Source of the DNA: an uncultured Sutterella sp.
GTDB lineage: Bacteria; Pseudomonadota; Gammaproteobacteria; Burkholderiales; Burkholderiaceae_F
Length of the DNA: 26,805 bases
Direction: 5' to 3'
Assembly (NCBI GenBank): GCA_905202595.1
Contig: CAJKSP010000033.1
Location: 1 to 26,805 of the forward strand
The position numbers and the translations under genes were made by a program. Shown piece after piece: positions 1 to 7,442 of the stretch. The notes under the pieces were generated by a model. It did not search any database. It saw only the letters and a program-made list of their open reading frames with translations, and was not told the DNA's origin. Each line of letters begins with the position of its first letter. Positions within the stretch are counted from its first letter, which is position 1.

Positions 1-1
1 C

Positions 2-55
2 AACGACGACCGCAGCAACAACGCCTTCCAGGCGCGCGCGTCCTACCAGTTCTAA
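2..55 (+). CDS. C-terminal end of an outer-membrane porin (partial)
   Basis: Only the last 17 codons are in the window, ending at TAA 53-55. The terminal residues read QARASYQF, an alternating polar/hydrophobic strand that finishes in Phe. This is the classic signal recognised by the BAM complex at the end of Gram-negative beta-barrel porins. A trimeric general porin of the betaproteobacterial type is the most likely identity. So little of the protein is visible that any other outer-membrane barrel protein is possible. Confidence 0.6.
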   Translation, partial: NDDRSNNAFQARASYQF

Positions 56-237
56 AGGCCGCTTCGCTGCTCGAACGCTGCGGCGGATCTGAATCCGCTG
101 CGGCAGGGAGCGGCGCAAGTCAGCCTTCTGAACGAGAGAAGACGCCTGCCGCCCGCACTTGACGGACGGCAGCCCGGATCAGCGCCCGCGTCAGCCGTGG
201 CGCGCGGCGCAGCATCCGGCGCATTCATCAAGTCATT

Positions 238-276
238 GCAGCCCGTTTTCCGCAGAAGCGGGAGGCGGGCTTTTTT
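238..276 (+). terminator. Rho-independent terminator downstream of the porin
   Basis: A GC-rich inverted repeat (GCCCGttttCCGC / GCGGgaGGCGGGC, AGAA loop, about 241-270) is followed by six T at 271-276. It lies 185 bases after the porin stop and just before the next gene. It probably ends the porin transcript, unless an unrecognised small RNA occupies the gap from 56 to 237, in which I see no ORF. Confidence 0.75.
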
Positions 277-305
277 CGTCCCTCCATCAGCCGAGGAGTC
301 GAAGC

Positions 306-668
306 ATGCCCAGAATTTCCAAAGCCGGGTCCAGCGCGGATGTCGGTCCGGAGCGGACGCGGCCCAACTATCCCACCGAAGCGCAGCGCCGTGCGGCGCT
401 GAAGCTCTTCAAGAGCGGCAAAGGCTACAAAAGCGTTTCAACCCTCCTCGGGCTCGCCGAGGGCACGGTCCGAGACTGGGGGCGCGCCTACCGCAAAGGC
501 TGCTTTTCCGTGCATCTGAATATCAACCAATACCGCTACAGTGACGAAACGCGCAAGCGCGTCGCAGCGCTGCGCGCGCAGGGCCTTTCCTGGAAGGCTG
601 TGAGCGAGGCGACGGGCGTGAGCATCTCCACGTGCCGGCTTTGGTGCGGCGTGCACAAAAAAGCTTAG
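306..668 (+). CDS. Small protein with two helix-turn-helix units (transposase-type HTH)
   Basis: A 120-residue protein. I chose ATG 306 because GAGGAG sits just upstream and the frame before it crosses the terminator. It contains two related HTH-like units. The first is around residues 24-57 (TEAQRRAALKLFKSGKGYKS, then a turn and GTVRDWGRAYRKG). The second is around residues 79-115 (SDETRKRVAALRAQGLSWKA, then GVSISTCRLW). Each follows the pattern of IS-type transposase or resolvase HTH domains: an R/K-rich first helix, then a V/S-x-T-V/C-R-x-W recognition helix. No catalytic DDE domain follows and no terminal inverted repeats are visible. It may be a stand-alone DNA-binding regulator or a relic of a transposase OrfA. 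Its function is unknown. Confidence 0.7.
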   Translation: MPRISKAGSSADVGPERTRPNYPTEAQRRAALKLFKSGKGYKSVSTLLGLAEGTVRDWGRAYRKGCFSVHLNINQYRYSDETRKRVAALRAQGLSWKAVSEATGVSISTCRLWCGVHKKA

Positions 669-824
669 CTTTCGCCTTTAAATGGAAGGCCTCCTCGGGG
701 TTGGCGGCAGGCTGCAGCGCTTGAGCGGCAGCGATGGATTTGAGGCGCGTCATTGAGATCAATAAAAGGAAGTCTCATTTTCAATAACTAAGGCAGAAGA
801 AAGAAAAGCGATTTCAAATCTGCC

Positions 825-830
825 TAGAAT
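825..830 (+). promoter_or_regulatory. Candidate -10 element for the orphan binding-protein gene
   Basis: TAGAAT lies in an AT-rich stretch (about 760-830) about 100 bases upstream of the ATG at 933. The hexamer 17 bases upstream is a poor -35, so an activator may be needed. The rest of the 669-932 gap shows no gene. Confidence 0.35.
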
Positions 831-932
831 GAGCGCTTCCTGCGGCAGCGGCTGTCAGCGGCTGCCGTCAGAGTCAGCATTCGCTTCTCCGTGAAGCGCT
901 TCCTCTCAACCTCCAAACGAAAGTTCATCATC

Positions 933-1871
933 ATGAAGCTCAAGGCATTCATTGCTGCGCTCGCCATGTCGGCAGCCGCGCTGGCTTCGGCAGCGATGCC
1001 CGAAGCCATTTCCATCACCTACGTCAAGGCGCCCTTCAATCTGCAGAACATTGTGATGAAGGAGCGCGGCATGCTCGAAGAAGCCTTCAAGGCTGACGGT
1101 GTTGACATCAAGTGGCGCGTCATCAATTCGGGCGCCGTTCAGGGTCAGGCCATGGCTTCGGGCGATCTGGACTTCTCGGCCGTGATGAATACGGCGAGCC
1201 TCCTAATGGCGGCCGGCGCCGGCAATCCGATTGCCGTGGCGACGGGCGTGGCGCATCCGAAGGAAATCTTTGCCATCGTGGGCAAGCCCGGCGCCAACTT
1301 CACGGTGAAGGATTTGAAGGGCAAGAAGGTCGTGGGCCCGAAGGGCACGGTTCTCCATCAGCTGCTCGTTGCGGCGCTGGTGAAGGAAGGCATGAAGCCC
1401 TCCGACGTGGAGTTCATCAATATGGATCCGGCCGCGGCGATGACGGCTGTCGTTTCGGGCAAGGCGGATGCAGGCCTTCTCGCGGCGAACCTCATCATCA
1501 AGGCGCATGAAGCCGGCGCGAAGACCATCACGACCTGCGAAGGCTATGTGGAGCCCAATCTCGTCATGACGGTGCGCCGCGACTTCGCCAAGGCGTATCC
1601 GGAAGCCTATGAGCGCGTCGTCAAGGTCAACCGCGATGCGCTCGCCTGGATTCGCGCCCATAAGGATGAAGCCATCGCGATCGGCGCCAAGGAGCAGGGC
1701 ATCTCGAAGGAAGATGCCGAGAAGCTCTACGACTGGTCGAACTTCTACGACACGTTGACGGATGCGGACATCGAAGGCCTCGCTGCCGATCAGAAGTTCC
1801 TGCTCGACAACGGCATGATGGAGAAGGCGGTGGACGTGCGCAGCCTGCTGCTGCCGTCCGCCCTCAAGTAA
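933..1871 (+). CDS. Periplasmic binding protein, NMT1/SsuA/TauA family, orphan
   Basis: A 312-residue exported protein. ATG 933 is preferred over an upstream in-frame ATG at 891 because it begins a normal Sec signal peptide (MKLKAFIAALAMSAAALASA, cleavage near residue 21). The mature part looks like the ABC nitrate/sulfonate/thiamine-precursor binding family. It has an N-terminal 'YVKAPFNLQNIVMKERGMLEEAF' type segment, then a motif of the form GAVQGQAMASGDLDFSAVMN, then a KDLKGKKV hinge region. In this family the protein delivers a small anionic or aromatic ligand to a TauBC/SsuBC transporter. No permease or ATPase gene is adjacent and a terminator follows directly, so the partner must be elsewhere. 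The ligand cannot be told from sequence. Confidence 0.85.
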   Translation: MKLKAFIAALAMSAAALASAAMPEAISITYVKAPFNLQNIVMKERGMLEEAFKADGVDIKWRVINSGAVQGQAMASGDLDFSAVMNTASLLMAAGAGNPIAVATGVAHPKEIFAIVGKPGANFTVKDLKGKKVVGPKGTVLHQLLVAALVKEGMKPSDVEFINMDPAAAMTAVVSGKADAGLLAANLIIKAHEAGAKTITTCEGYVEPNLVMTVRRDFAKAYPEAYERVVKVNRDALAWIRAHKDEAIAIGAKEQGISKEDAEKLYDWSNFYDTLTDADIEGLAADQKFLLDNGMMEKAVDVRSLLLPSALK

Positions 1872-1928
1872 CGCTCGCTGCGAGCGCGTCTGCCTGCGCG
1901 GCAGATGCGTTCCGGCCTCAGCCTTACG

Positions 1929-1962
1929 CCGCCGGCAGAATCGTCTTCTGCCGGCGGTTTTC
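1929..1962 (+). terminator. Rho-independent terminator after the orphan binding protein
   Basis: A perfect 12-bp stem, CCGCCGGCAGAA (1929-1940) with TTCTGCCGGCGG (1946-1957) around a 5-base loop, is followed by TTTT. It lies 58 bases after the stop codon. Confidence 0.9.
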
Positions 1963-2005
1963 TATTGCGCCGGCGAAAAGCAGGAGCGCTGCTCGCGGAC
2001 TGCAG

Positions 2006-2042
2006 ACAAAAACAAAGGGCCGCAGCCTTGGCTGCAGCCCTT
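2006..2042 (-). terminator. Terminator of the tRNA-Gln/Leu transcript
   Basis: On the minus strand AGGGCTGCAGCC pairs with GGCTGCGGCCCT (one G-U), followed by TTTGTTTTTG. It sits 12 bases after the 3' CCA of the last tRNA-Gln, as expected for the end of the tRNA operon. Confidence 0.8.
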
Positions 2043-2053
2043 CGAATCAGTTC

Positions 2054-2131
2054 TGGCAGGGGTAGTAGGATTCGAACCTACGAATGGCGGATTCAGAATC
2101 CGCTGCCTTAACCGGACTTGGCGATACCCCA
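2054..2131 (-). tRNA. tRNA-Gln (anticodon CTG), copy 2 in transcription order
   Basis: The minus strand begins TGGGGTATCGCCAAG, typical of bacterial tRNA-Gln, and ends with an encoded CCA. The anticodon arm is GCGGA-TTCTGAA-TCCGC, giving anticodon CTG. The T arm carries GTTCGAATC. The sequence is identical to the copy at 2265-2342. Confidence 0.95.
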
Positions 2132-2138
2132 GTGAAAC

Positions 2139-2223
2139 TGGTGCGGTCGATGAGATTTGAACTCATATGGATTGCTCCGCTACCCCCTCAAAGTAGTGCG
2201 TCTACCAGTTTCGCCACGACCGC
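2139..2223 (-). tRNA. tRNA-Leu (anticodon GAG), copy 2 in transcription order
   Basis: An 85-base minus-strand cloverleaf with a GCGGTCG acceptor and its partner CGACCGC, encoded CCA and the long variable arm of class II tRNAs. The anticodon arm is CTACT-TTGAGGG-GGTAG, giving anticodon GAG. Seven bases separate it from the following tRNA-Gln. Confidence 0.95.
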
Positions 2224-2264
2224 AAAAACCTGTGCAAATTGTCTGACTCTCTGATCGGCCCGCT

Positions 2265-2342
2265 TGGCAGGGGTAGTAGGATTCGAACCTACGAATGGCG
2301 GATTCAGAATCCGCTGCCTTAACCGGACTTGGCGATACCCCA
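2265..2342 (-). tRNA. tRNA-Gln (anticodon CTG), copy 1 in transcription order
   Basis: Base-for-base identical to the tRNA at 2054-2131, offset by 211 bases. It has the CTG anticodon and an encoded CCA. Confidence 0.95.
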
Positions 2343-2349
2343 GTGAAAC

Positions 2350-2434
2350 TGGTGCGGTCGATGAGATTTGAACTCATATGGATTGCTCCGCTACCCCCTC
2401 AAAGTAGTGCGTCTACCAGTTTCGCCACGACCGC
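2350..2434 (-). tRNA. tRNA-Leu (anticodon GAG), copy 1 in transcription order
   Basis: Base-for-base identical to the tRNA at 2139-2223. It is the first gene of the tRNA cluster and lies 87 bases downstream of the secG stop codon on the same strand. A tRNA-Leu after tpiA-secG is a familiar arrangement in proteobacteria. Confidence 0.95.
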
Positions 2435-2518
2435 GGCCAGATCAAATTGTCATCTCAGAAGAACTTTTCAGCTTTTGCAGGAGCTCTTGAGGAAGAACTC
2501 GTTCAACTGAGGAGAAGC

Positions 2519-2524
2519 ATTCTA
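2519..2524 (-). promoter_or_regulatory. Candidate -10 element for the tRNA cluster
   Basis: TAGAAT on the minus strand overlaps the secG stop codon (TAG) about 85 bases before the first tRNA-Leu. No good -35 is present at 17 bases, so read-through from tpiA-secG is an alternative. Confidence 0.3.
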
Positions 2525-2881
2525 GCGCGGAATTTGATTGACGGGGGAACTTTTTTCATTAGAAGGGGTCCCCTGTTCTTGGGATGCCGGCTGCTCCATC
2601 GTCGAAAGCACGCCGCCGGTCGACTGCGTCGGATGACGGTTGAAGGCGCCCGAGGCGAGCGTGAGCAGAATGGTCGAGCAGAAGAAGACCGTTGCGGCGA
2701 TGGCCGTGGAGCGCGACAGGAAGTTCGCGCTGCCCGTTGCGCCGAAGACGGAGCCGGAAGCGCCGCTGCCGAAGGCGGCGCCGAGGTCGGCGCCCTTGCC
2801 GTGCTGCATCAGCACGAGGACGATGACGACCACGGCCGAGATGATCTGCAGGACGAGGGCAATGCTAAGCAGGAAATGCAT
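2522..2881 (-). CDS. secG: Preprotein translocase subunit SecG
   Basis: A 119-residue inner-membrane protein that stabilises the SecYEG channel and assists SecA cycling. Two membrane helices are visible, at about residues 3-23 (LLSIALVLQIISAVVVIVLV) and 57-78. Between them is the conserved cytoplasmic loop LMQHGKGADLGAAFGSG...SVFGATGSANFLSR, diagnostic of SecG. The C-terminal 40 residues are polar, Ser/Pro/Gln-rich and variable, as usual for the family. It lies 48 bases after tpiA on the same strand and is probably cotranscribed with it. A tRNA-Leu follows, the classical order. No nuo genes follow the tRNAs here. Confidence 0.95.
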   Translation of the reverse strand: MHFLLSIALVLQIISAVVVIVLVLMQHGKGADLGAAFGSGASGSVFGATGSANFLSRSTAIAATVFFCSTILLTLASGAFNRHPTQSTGGVLSTMEQPASQEQGTPSNEKSSPVNQIPR

Positions 2882-2929
2882 GATGGTTGAAGTGCCTTCT
2901 GGATGGAAAGGTCTGAAAAAAAAGGGGGG

Positions 2930-3688
2930 TCAGGAAAGGCCGCAGTCGGCAGGGAAGGCGGCGCCGATGGCGCAGAAGGACTGCGCCTTGAGCGAAGCGC
3001 CGCCGACGAGCGCGCCGTCGACGTCGGGCTGCGAAAAGAGGCCGGCCGCATTCTGCGCGTTGACGCTGCCGCCGTAGAGAATCGGCAACGACTGAGCCGC
3101 TTCGGCATTCGCTGCGGCCAGGCGGCGGCGGATGGAGGCATGGACGGACTGCGCCTGTTCGGGCGTAGCCGTGCGGCCCGTGCCGATCGCCCAGACGGGT
3201 TCGTAGGCGACGGCGCCGAGCTGCTGCGGAGAGATCACGGCAAGCACGGCATTGAGCTGGCGCAGGATGACGTTCTGCGTTTCGCCCTTTTCGCGCTCTT
3301 CGAGCGTTTCGCCCACGCACACGATCGGCTTGATGCCGAGCTTGGCGAGGACGAGCGCCTTCATGGCGACGCGGTTGTCGGTTTCGCCGTAGTAGCGGCG
3401 GCGCTCCGAGTGTCCGACGATGCACCACTTCATGCCGGCGTCTGCCAGCATGCCGGCAGAAATTTCGCCCGTGTAGGCCCCGTCGGGATTTTCATTCACG
3501 TCCTGCGCGCCCGGCTCGAAGCCGGCGCTGCTGGCGAGCTCGGCGAGCTCCGTCAGATAAACGAAGGGGGCGCAGACGACGAATCGGCAGCCGGCGGCGG
3601 GCTGAGCGCGGAAGGCGGCAGCCCATTCGCGGCAGGATGCGGTCCGGCCGTTCATCTTCCAGTTCGCGACGACGAGGCGATCTCTCAC
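2930..3688 (-). CDS. tpiA: Triose-phosphate isomerase
   Basis: A 252-residue TIM barrel that interconverts dihydroxyacetone phosphate and glyceraldehyde 3-phosphate in glycolysis and gluconeogenesis. All catalytic elements are present: N9 and K11 in VANWKMN, H93 in IVGHSERR, E163 in AYEPVWAIGTG at the start of the mobile loop 6, and the phosphate-binding ILYGGSV and GALVGGASL segments. The length is normal for a bacterial TpiA. It is separated from pnp by a terminator and its own putative promoter, and is followed closely by secG. Confidence 0.97.
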   Translation of the reverse strand: MRDRLVVANWKMNGRTASCREWAAAFRAQPAAGCRFVVCAPFVYLTELAELASSAGFEPGAQDVNENPDGAYTGEISAGMLADAGMKWCIVGHSERRRYYGETDNRVAMKALVLAKLGIKPIVCVGETLEEREKGETQNVILRQLNAVLAVISPQQLGAVAYEPVWAIGTGRTATPEQAQSVHASIRRRLAAANAEAAQSLPILYGGSVNAQNAAGLFSQPDVDGALVGGASLKAQSFCAIGAAFPADCGLS

Positions 3689-3750
3689 GTGTGCTCCATG
3701 CGGCGGCCCCGCATCAGGCGGGACTGCTCCTCAGTATGTTGAACTCGAGC

Positions 3751-3756
3751 ATTCTA
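3751..3756 (-). promoter_or_regulatory. Candidate -10 element for tpiA-secG
   Basis: TAGAAT on the minus strand lies about 65 bases upstream of the tpiA ATG, just after the pnp terminator. The same hexamer recurs before other genes in this window. The -35 region is weak. Confidence 0.4.
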
Positions 3757-3841
3757 ACGGGTTTCGAAGGCTCGGGGATGCGCTGCGGGCGCTTGGATTG
3801 CGGGGCGCGCGCCCCGGCAGAAATTCGAGCGCCGCAGACGA

Positions 3842-3874
3842 AAGAAGCCGGCTCTGCAGCGAGCCGGCTTCTTC
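3842..3874 (-). terminator. Terminator of pnp
   Basis: A perfect 13-bp inverted repeat, AAGAAGCCGGCTC (3842-3854) with GAGCCGGCTTCTT (3861-3873), has a 6-base loop and ends in TTCTTTC on the minus strand. It lies 56 bases after the pnp stop codon. Confidence 0.85.
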
Positions 3875-3929
3875 AAGGCGAAGAGGCGCCGCGCGCCTCA
3901 GCGAGGCGCGCAGCGTCTGCGGTCGGGAG

Positions 3930-6062
3930 TTACTCCGCCGCCTTCTGCTGCTCTTCGTCGCGCAGGAGCGCCTTCATCGACAGGCGCACGCGGCCCTTTT
4001 CGTCAGCCTCGATCACCTTCACGCGGACCTTCTGGCCTTCCTTGAGGTAGTCGGAGACCTTGTTGACGCGCTCGCGGGCGATCTGCGAGATGTGGAGCAG
4101 GCCGTCCTTGTTCGGCAGCAGCTGAACAATGGCGCCGAACTCGAGGAGGCGCGTCACCGTGCCTTCGTAGATCTGGCCGACTTCAACTTCGGCCGTGATC
4201 TCTTCGATGCGGCGGCGGGCTTCAGCCACGCGGCTCATGTCGGGGCTCGACACGGTGACCGTGCCGTCGTCCTCGACGTTGATCGTCGTGCCGGTCTCTT
4301 CGGTGAGGGCGCGGATGACGGAGCCGCCCTTGCCGATTACGTCGCGGATCTTTTCAGGATTGATCTTGAAGGTCACCATGCGGGGGGCAAAGTCGGAGAG
4401 GGCCTTCGCACCGCCGCCGGCCATCTTGTGCATGATGCCGAGGATGTGCTGGCGGCCTTCGTGCGCCTGAGCGAGCGCGGCCTGCATGATCTCGGCCGTG
4501 ATGCCTTCGATCTTGATGTCCATCTGCAGCGCCGTGACGCCGTTTTCCGTGCCGGCCACCTTGAAGTCCATGTCGCCGAGGTGATCCTCGTCGCCGAGGA
4601 TGTCGGTGAGGACGGCGAACTTGTTGCCTTCCTTGATGAGGCCCATGGCGACGCCGGCGACGTAGTCCTTCAGCGGCACGCCGGCATCAAGCATCGAGAG
4701 GCAGCCGCCGCAGACGGAAGCCATCGAGGAGGAGCCGTTCGATTCGCAGATTTCCGAGACGACGCGGATGGTGTACTGGAAGTCTTCGGGCGCCGGAAGC
4801 ACAGCCTTCAGAGCGCGCTTGGCGAGGCGGCCGTGGCCGATTTCGCGGCGCTTCGGGCTGCCGACGCGGCCCGTTTCGCCCGTGGCGAACGGGGGCATGT
4901 TGTAGTGCAGCATGAAGCGGTCGTGCGTTTCTTCGCAGAGGCCGTCGATGATCTGCTCGTCCTGCTTCGTGCCGAGCGTCGTGACGACGAGCGCCTGGGT
5001 TTCGCCGCGCGTGAAGAGCGCGGAGCCGTGGGCGCGCGGCAGCAGGCCCTGGCGGATTTCGATCGGGCGAACCGTGCGGGTGTCGCGGCCGTCGATGCGG
5101 GGTTCGCCGTTGAGAATGTTGGAGCGGACGATGTGCGCTTCAAGCTCGAAGAGGATGCCGTGCACTTCGTTCAGGTCGGGCGCTTCCGTGCCGGCGGCTT
5201 CGGCGTCGGCAGCAAGCTGCGCTTCGACGGCGGCATAGACTTCGCGGAGCTTTTCCGTGCGAGCCTGCTTCGAGCGGATCGCATAGGCTTCATGGAGGCC
5301 CTTGTCGGAGAGTTCGGTGATGCGGGCGATGAGCGCCTCGTTCTTGGCGGGCGGCTGCCAATCCCAGGCGGGCTTGCCGGCTTCAGCGACGAGCTCGTTG
5401 ATCGCCTGGATGCAGACCTGCATTTCGCGCTGGCCGAACATCACGGCGTCGAGCATCGTCTTTTCGGGGAGGATGTCGGCTTCGGACTCGACCATCAGCA
5501 CGGCGCGCTCCGTACCGGCGACGACGAGGTCGAGGCGGGAGTGCTTGAGCTGCTCAGTGGTGGGGTTGAGCACGAACTGGTCGTTGATGTAGCCGACGCG
5601 GCAGGCGCCGATCGGGCCGCGGAACGGAATGCCGGAGATGGCGAGCGCGGCGGAGGCGCCGATCATCGAGGGAATGTCCGGGTCGACCATCGGGTCGGCG
5701 GACAGCACGTGGATGATGACCTGAACTTCATTGAAGAAGCCGTCCGGGAAGAGCGGGCGGATCGGGCGGTCGATGAGGCGGCTCGTGAGGGTTTCCTTTT
5801 CGGACGGACGGCCTTCGCGCTTGAAGAAGCCGCCGGGGATCTTGCCGGCAGCGTAGGTCTTCTCAATGTAGTCGACGGTGAGCGGGAAGAAGTCCTGGCC
5901 GGGCTTGGCCTCCTTCTTGGCAACGACGGTCGCGAGAACGACGGTGTCGTCCATGCGCACGATGCAGGCGCCGGTGGCCTGGCGGGCGATTTCGCCGGTT
6001 TCGAGCGTGACGTCATGGTCGCCGAAGCGGAAGGACTTCGTGATCTTGTTGAACATCGACAT
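3930..6062 (-). CDS. pnp: Polyribonucleotide nucleotidyltransferase (PNPase)
   Basis: A 710-residue 3'-to-5' phosphorolytic exoribonuclease, a core of the RNA degradosome. Two RNase PH domains are separated by the all-helical linker. The second carries LFTRGETQALVVTTLGT and the catalytic aspartate motif LGDEDHLGDMDFKVAG. These are followed by a KH domain (INPEKIRDVIGKGGSVIRAL) and an S1 domain (GTVTRLLEFGAIVQLLPNKDG) near the C-terminus. I place the start at ATG 6062 (MSMFNKITKS), with GGAG 11 bases upstream. An upstream TTG at 6080 would put that Shine-Dalgarno inside the gene, while ATG 6056 (MFNK) is a close alternative. It lies downstream of rpsO, as in most proteobacteria. Confidence 0.97.
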   Translation of the reverse strand: MSMFNKITKSFRFGDHDVTLETGEIARQATGACIVRMDDTVVLATVVAKKEAKPGQDFFPLTVDYIEKTYAAGKIPGGFFKREGRPSEKETLTSRLIDRPIRPLFPDGFFNEVQVIIHVLSADPMVDPDIPSMIGASAALAISGIPFRGPIGACRVGYINDQFVLNPTTEQLKHSRLDLVVAGTERAVLMVESEADILPEKTMLDAVMFGQREMQVCIQAINELVAEAGKPAWDWQPPAKNEALIARITELSDKGLHEAYAIRSKQARTEKLREVYAAVEAQLAADAEAAGTEAPDLNEVHGILFELEAHIVRSNILNGEPRIDGRDTRTVRPIEIRQGLLPRAHGSALFTRGETQALVVTTLGTKQDEQIIDGLCEETHDRFMLHYNMPPFATGETGRVGSPKRREIGHGRLAKRALKAVLPAPEDFQYTIRVVSEICESNGSSSMASVCGGCLSMLDAGVPLKDYVAGVAMGLIKEGNKFAVLTDILGDEDHLGDMDFKVAGTENGVTALQMDIKIEGITAEIMQAALAQAHEGRQHILGIMHKMAGGGAKALSDFAPRMVTFKINPEKIRDVIGKGGSVIRALTEETGTTINVEDDGTVTVSSPDMSRVAEARRRIEEITAEVEVGQIYEGTVTRLLEFGAIVQLLPNKDGLLHISQIARERVNKVSDYLKEGQKVRVKVIEADEKGRVRLSMKALLRDEEQQKAAE

Positions 6063-6303
6063 GGTGTTCGTGCTCTCCAAAGTAGAGTAGGACGGCTACG
6101 CCGCCGCTGACGGGGCTTTTCGGCCGATGCGGGCGCTGGCTGCATCCAGACGGAGGAGCCGCACGCTGCGGCATCAGCGCTTTCGTCCGAGGGGCATAAG
6201 CGCTCAGGTCGCAACGCGTCCGGCTCAACGGCGGCGCGGCATCAGGGGAGAAAGGGAACGGCGTCAACGAACGACGGCCGAAAGGGGAGGGATGTGAATG
6301 CGA

Positions 6304-6333
6304 CGACGGCCTGTCGCTTGCGGCAGGCCGTTG
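6304..6333 (-). terminator. Possible terminator/attenuator between rpsO and pnp
   Basis: ACGGCCTG (6306-6313) pairs with CAGGCCGT (6324-6331) just after the rpsO stop. No U-run follows on the minus strand, so it may be a partial terminator or RNA-processing hairpin that lets some transcription into pnp. The rest of 6063-6303 has no recognisable gene. Confidence 0.4.
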
Positions 6334-6351
6334 TCTGAGAAATGATCCGTC

Positions 6352-6618
6352 TTACTTGCGCAGATTGAGTGCGTCAATCAGCTTGCGGTAAGCATCGAGA
6401 TCGGTGCGCTTGAGGTAGTCGAGGAGCTTGCGGCGGCGCGACACCATGCGGAGCAGGCCGCGGCGGGAGTGATGATCCTTGGCGTGAACCTTGAAGTGCT
6501 CGGTGAGGTGGTTGATGCGGGCCGTGAGAAGCGCGACCTGGACTTCGGGCGATCCGGTGTCGCCTTCAGCACGCTGGAACTTCGCGACGATCTCGGACTT
6601 GTTCATTTCAACGGACAT
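6352..6618 (-). CDS. rpsO: 30S ribosomal protein S15
   Basis: An 88-residue primary 16S rRNA-binding protein of the small-subunit platform. The family signature is complete: GDTGSPEVQVALLTARI, then HLTEHFKVHAKDHHSRRGLL, then MVSRRRKLLDYLKRTD. The ATG at 6618 has CAGGAA seven bases upstream. Length and order (rpsO before pnp) are standard. Confidence 0.98.
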   Translation of the reverse strand: MSVEMNKSEIVAKFQRAEGDTGSPEVQVALLTARINHLTEHFKVHAKDHHSRRGLLRMVSRRRKLLDYLKRTDLDAYRKLIDALNLRK

Positions 6619-6689
6619 TTGAATTCCTGAAAGAAGAATTTTGAAAACTTGCGGTCACGGGCGTTGCGACCCGAGCCGTGAAAGCGGGC

Positions 6690-6719
6690 ATTTTACTCAT
6701 GCGCTTCGGGCGAGTGCAA
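6690..6719 (-). promoter_or_regulatory. Promoter of rpsO
   Basis: On the minus strand TTGCAC (6714-6719), an 18-base spacer and TAAAAT (6690-6695) form a good sigma-70 promoter about 70 bases upstream of the rpsO ATG. Confidence 0.7.
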
Positions 6720-6776
6720 GCCCGAAGTGCAAGGATTTTTGGCGCAGCTCGGATCAGCGCGCCGGGAAGCGGCCGG

Positions 6777-7442
6777 CTAGCGGTCGTCCGACTTGCGGAA
6801 GCGCTTCTCGAGCCAGCTGACGAGGCGCGAAATCGTGAGCGTCATCACGAGGTAGATGATGGCGACGGCGGTCCAGATTTCGAGCGTGCCGTAGGTTTCG
6901 GCGATGATGAGCTGGCCAGAGCGCGTGAGCTCCTCGAAGCCGATCACCGAGACGAGGGACGAGTCCTTCAGCATGGCGATGAATTCATTGCCGAGCGGCG
7001 GAATGATGCGCTTGAAGGCCTGCGGGAGCACGACGTAGCGCATCGTCTGCGCATAGGTCATGCCGAGCGAGAGGCCCGCGCGGACCTGGCCGAGAGAGAT
7101 CGACTGAATGCCGCCGCGGAAGATTTCGGCAATGTAGGCGCCGGAGTTGAGCGAGCAGGCCGTTACGGCGGCGACGAAGGGATCGACGCGGTGGCCGATG
7201 ATGGCCGGCAGCGCAAAGTAGATGATGAAGATCTGAATGAGGAGCGGCGTGCCGCGGATCACGTCGACGTAGACCTTGGCCGGGAGGCGGAATATTGCGT
7301 GCTTCGAGAGCTGTGCGAGTCCCGCAAAGAGGCCGATGATGAGGCCGAGGCCGACGGCAAGCGCGGTGATCTCGAGCGTGATGCCTGCGCCGCGCAGGAG
7401 TAGCGGGATGCTGTTCGTGATCAGTTGCAGGTCGAATTCCAT
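6777..7442 (-). CDS. Polar amino-acid ABC transporter permease (HisM/GlnP family)
   Basis: A 221-residue inner-membrane permease. About five hydrophobic helices are visible. The PAAT-family segment near residues 60-72 contains DVIRGTPLLIQIFIIYF, and the ATPase-coupling EAA loop reads GLSLGMTYAQTMRYVVLPQAF at about residues 125-145. Such permeases usually work as dimers with a GlnQ-like ATPase and a family 3 solute-binding protein. The binding-protein gene is directly upstream at 7681-8436 on the same strand, 238 bases away. No ATPase gene is present on either side, so the ATPase must be encoded elsewhere or shared. The substrate is probably a polar amino acid. Confidence 0.92.
   Translation of the reverse strand: MEFDLQLITNSIPLLLRGAGITLEITALAVGLGLIIGLFAGLAQLSKHAIFRLPAKVYVDVIRGTPLLIQIFIIYFALPAIIGHRVDPFVAAVTACSLNSGAYIAEIFRGGIQSISLGQVRAGLSLGMTYAQTMRYVVLPQAFKRIIPPLGNEFIAMLKDSSLVSVIGFEELTRSGQLIIAETYGTLEIWTAVAIIYLVMTLTISRLVSWLEKRFRKSDDR

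Larger units (their letters stand above)
2054..2434 (-). repeat. Exact tandem duplication of a tRNA-Leu/tRNA-Gln pair
   Basis: The 170-base block 2054-2223 is identical to 2265-2434, including the 7-base spacer between the tRNAs. Identity stops sharply at the tRNA ends: the flanking 41-base spacer and outer sequences differ. This points to recent duplication or ongoing gene conversion. Confidence 0.95.

Noticed and set aside
2180..2510. Short ORFs over the duplicated tRNA genes
   Set aside because: They overlap well-formed tRNA cloverleaves on the minus strand.
6056..6080. TTG 6080 as the start of pnp
   Set aside because: It lies upstream of the Shine-Dalgarno GGAG and adds non-conserved residues.
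3798..6110. A 770-codon plus-strand ORF opposite pnp
   Set aside because: It is the complement of pnp. In GC-rich DNA long antisense frames lack stops. The PNPase frame has complete domains and a ribosome-binding site.
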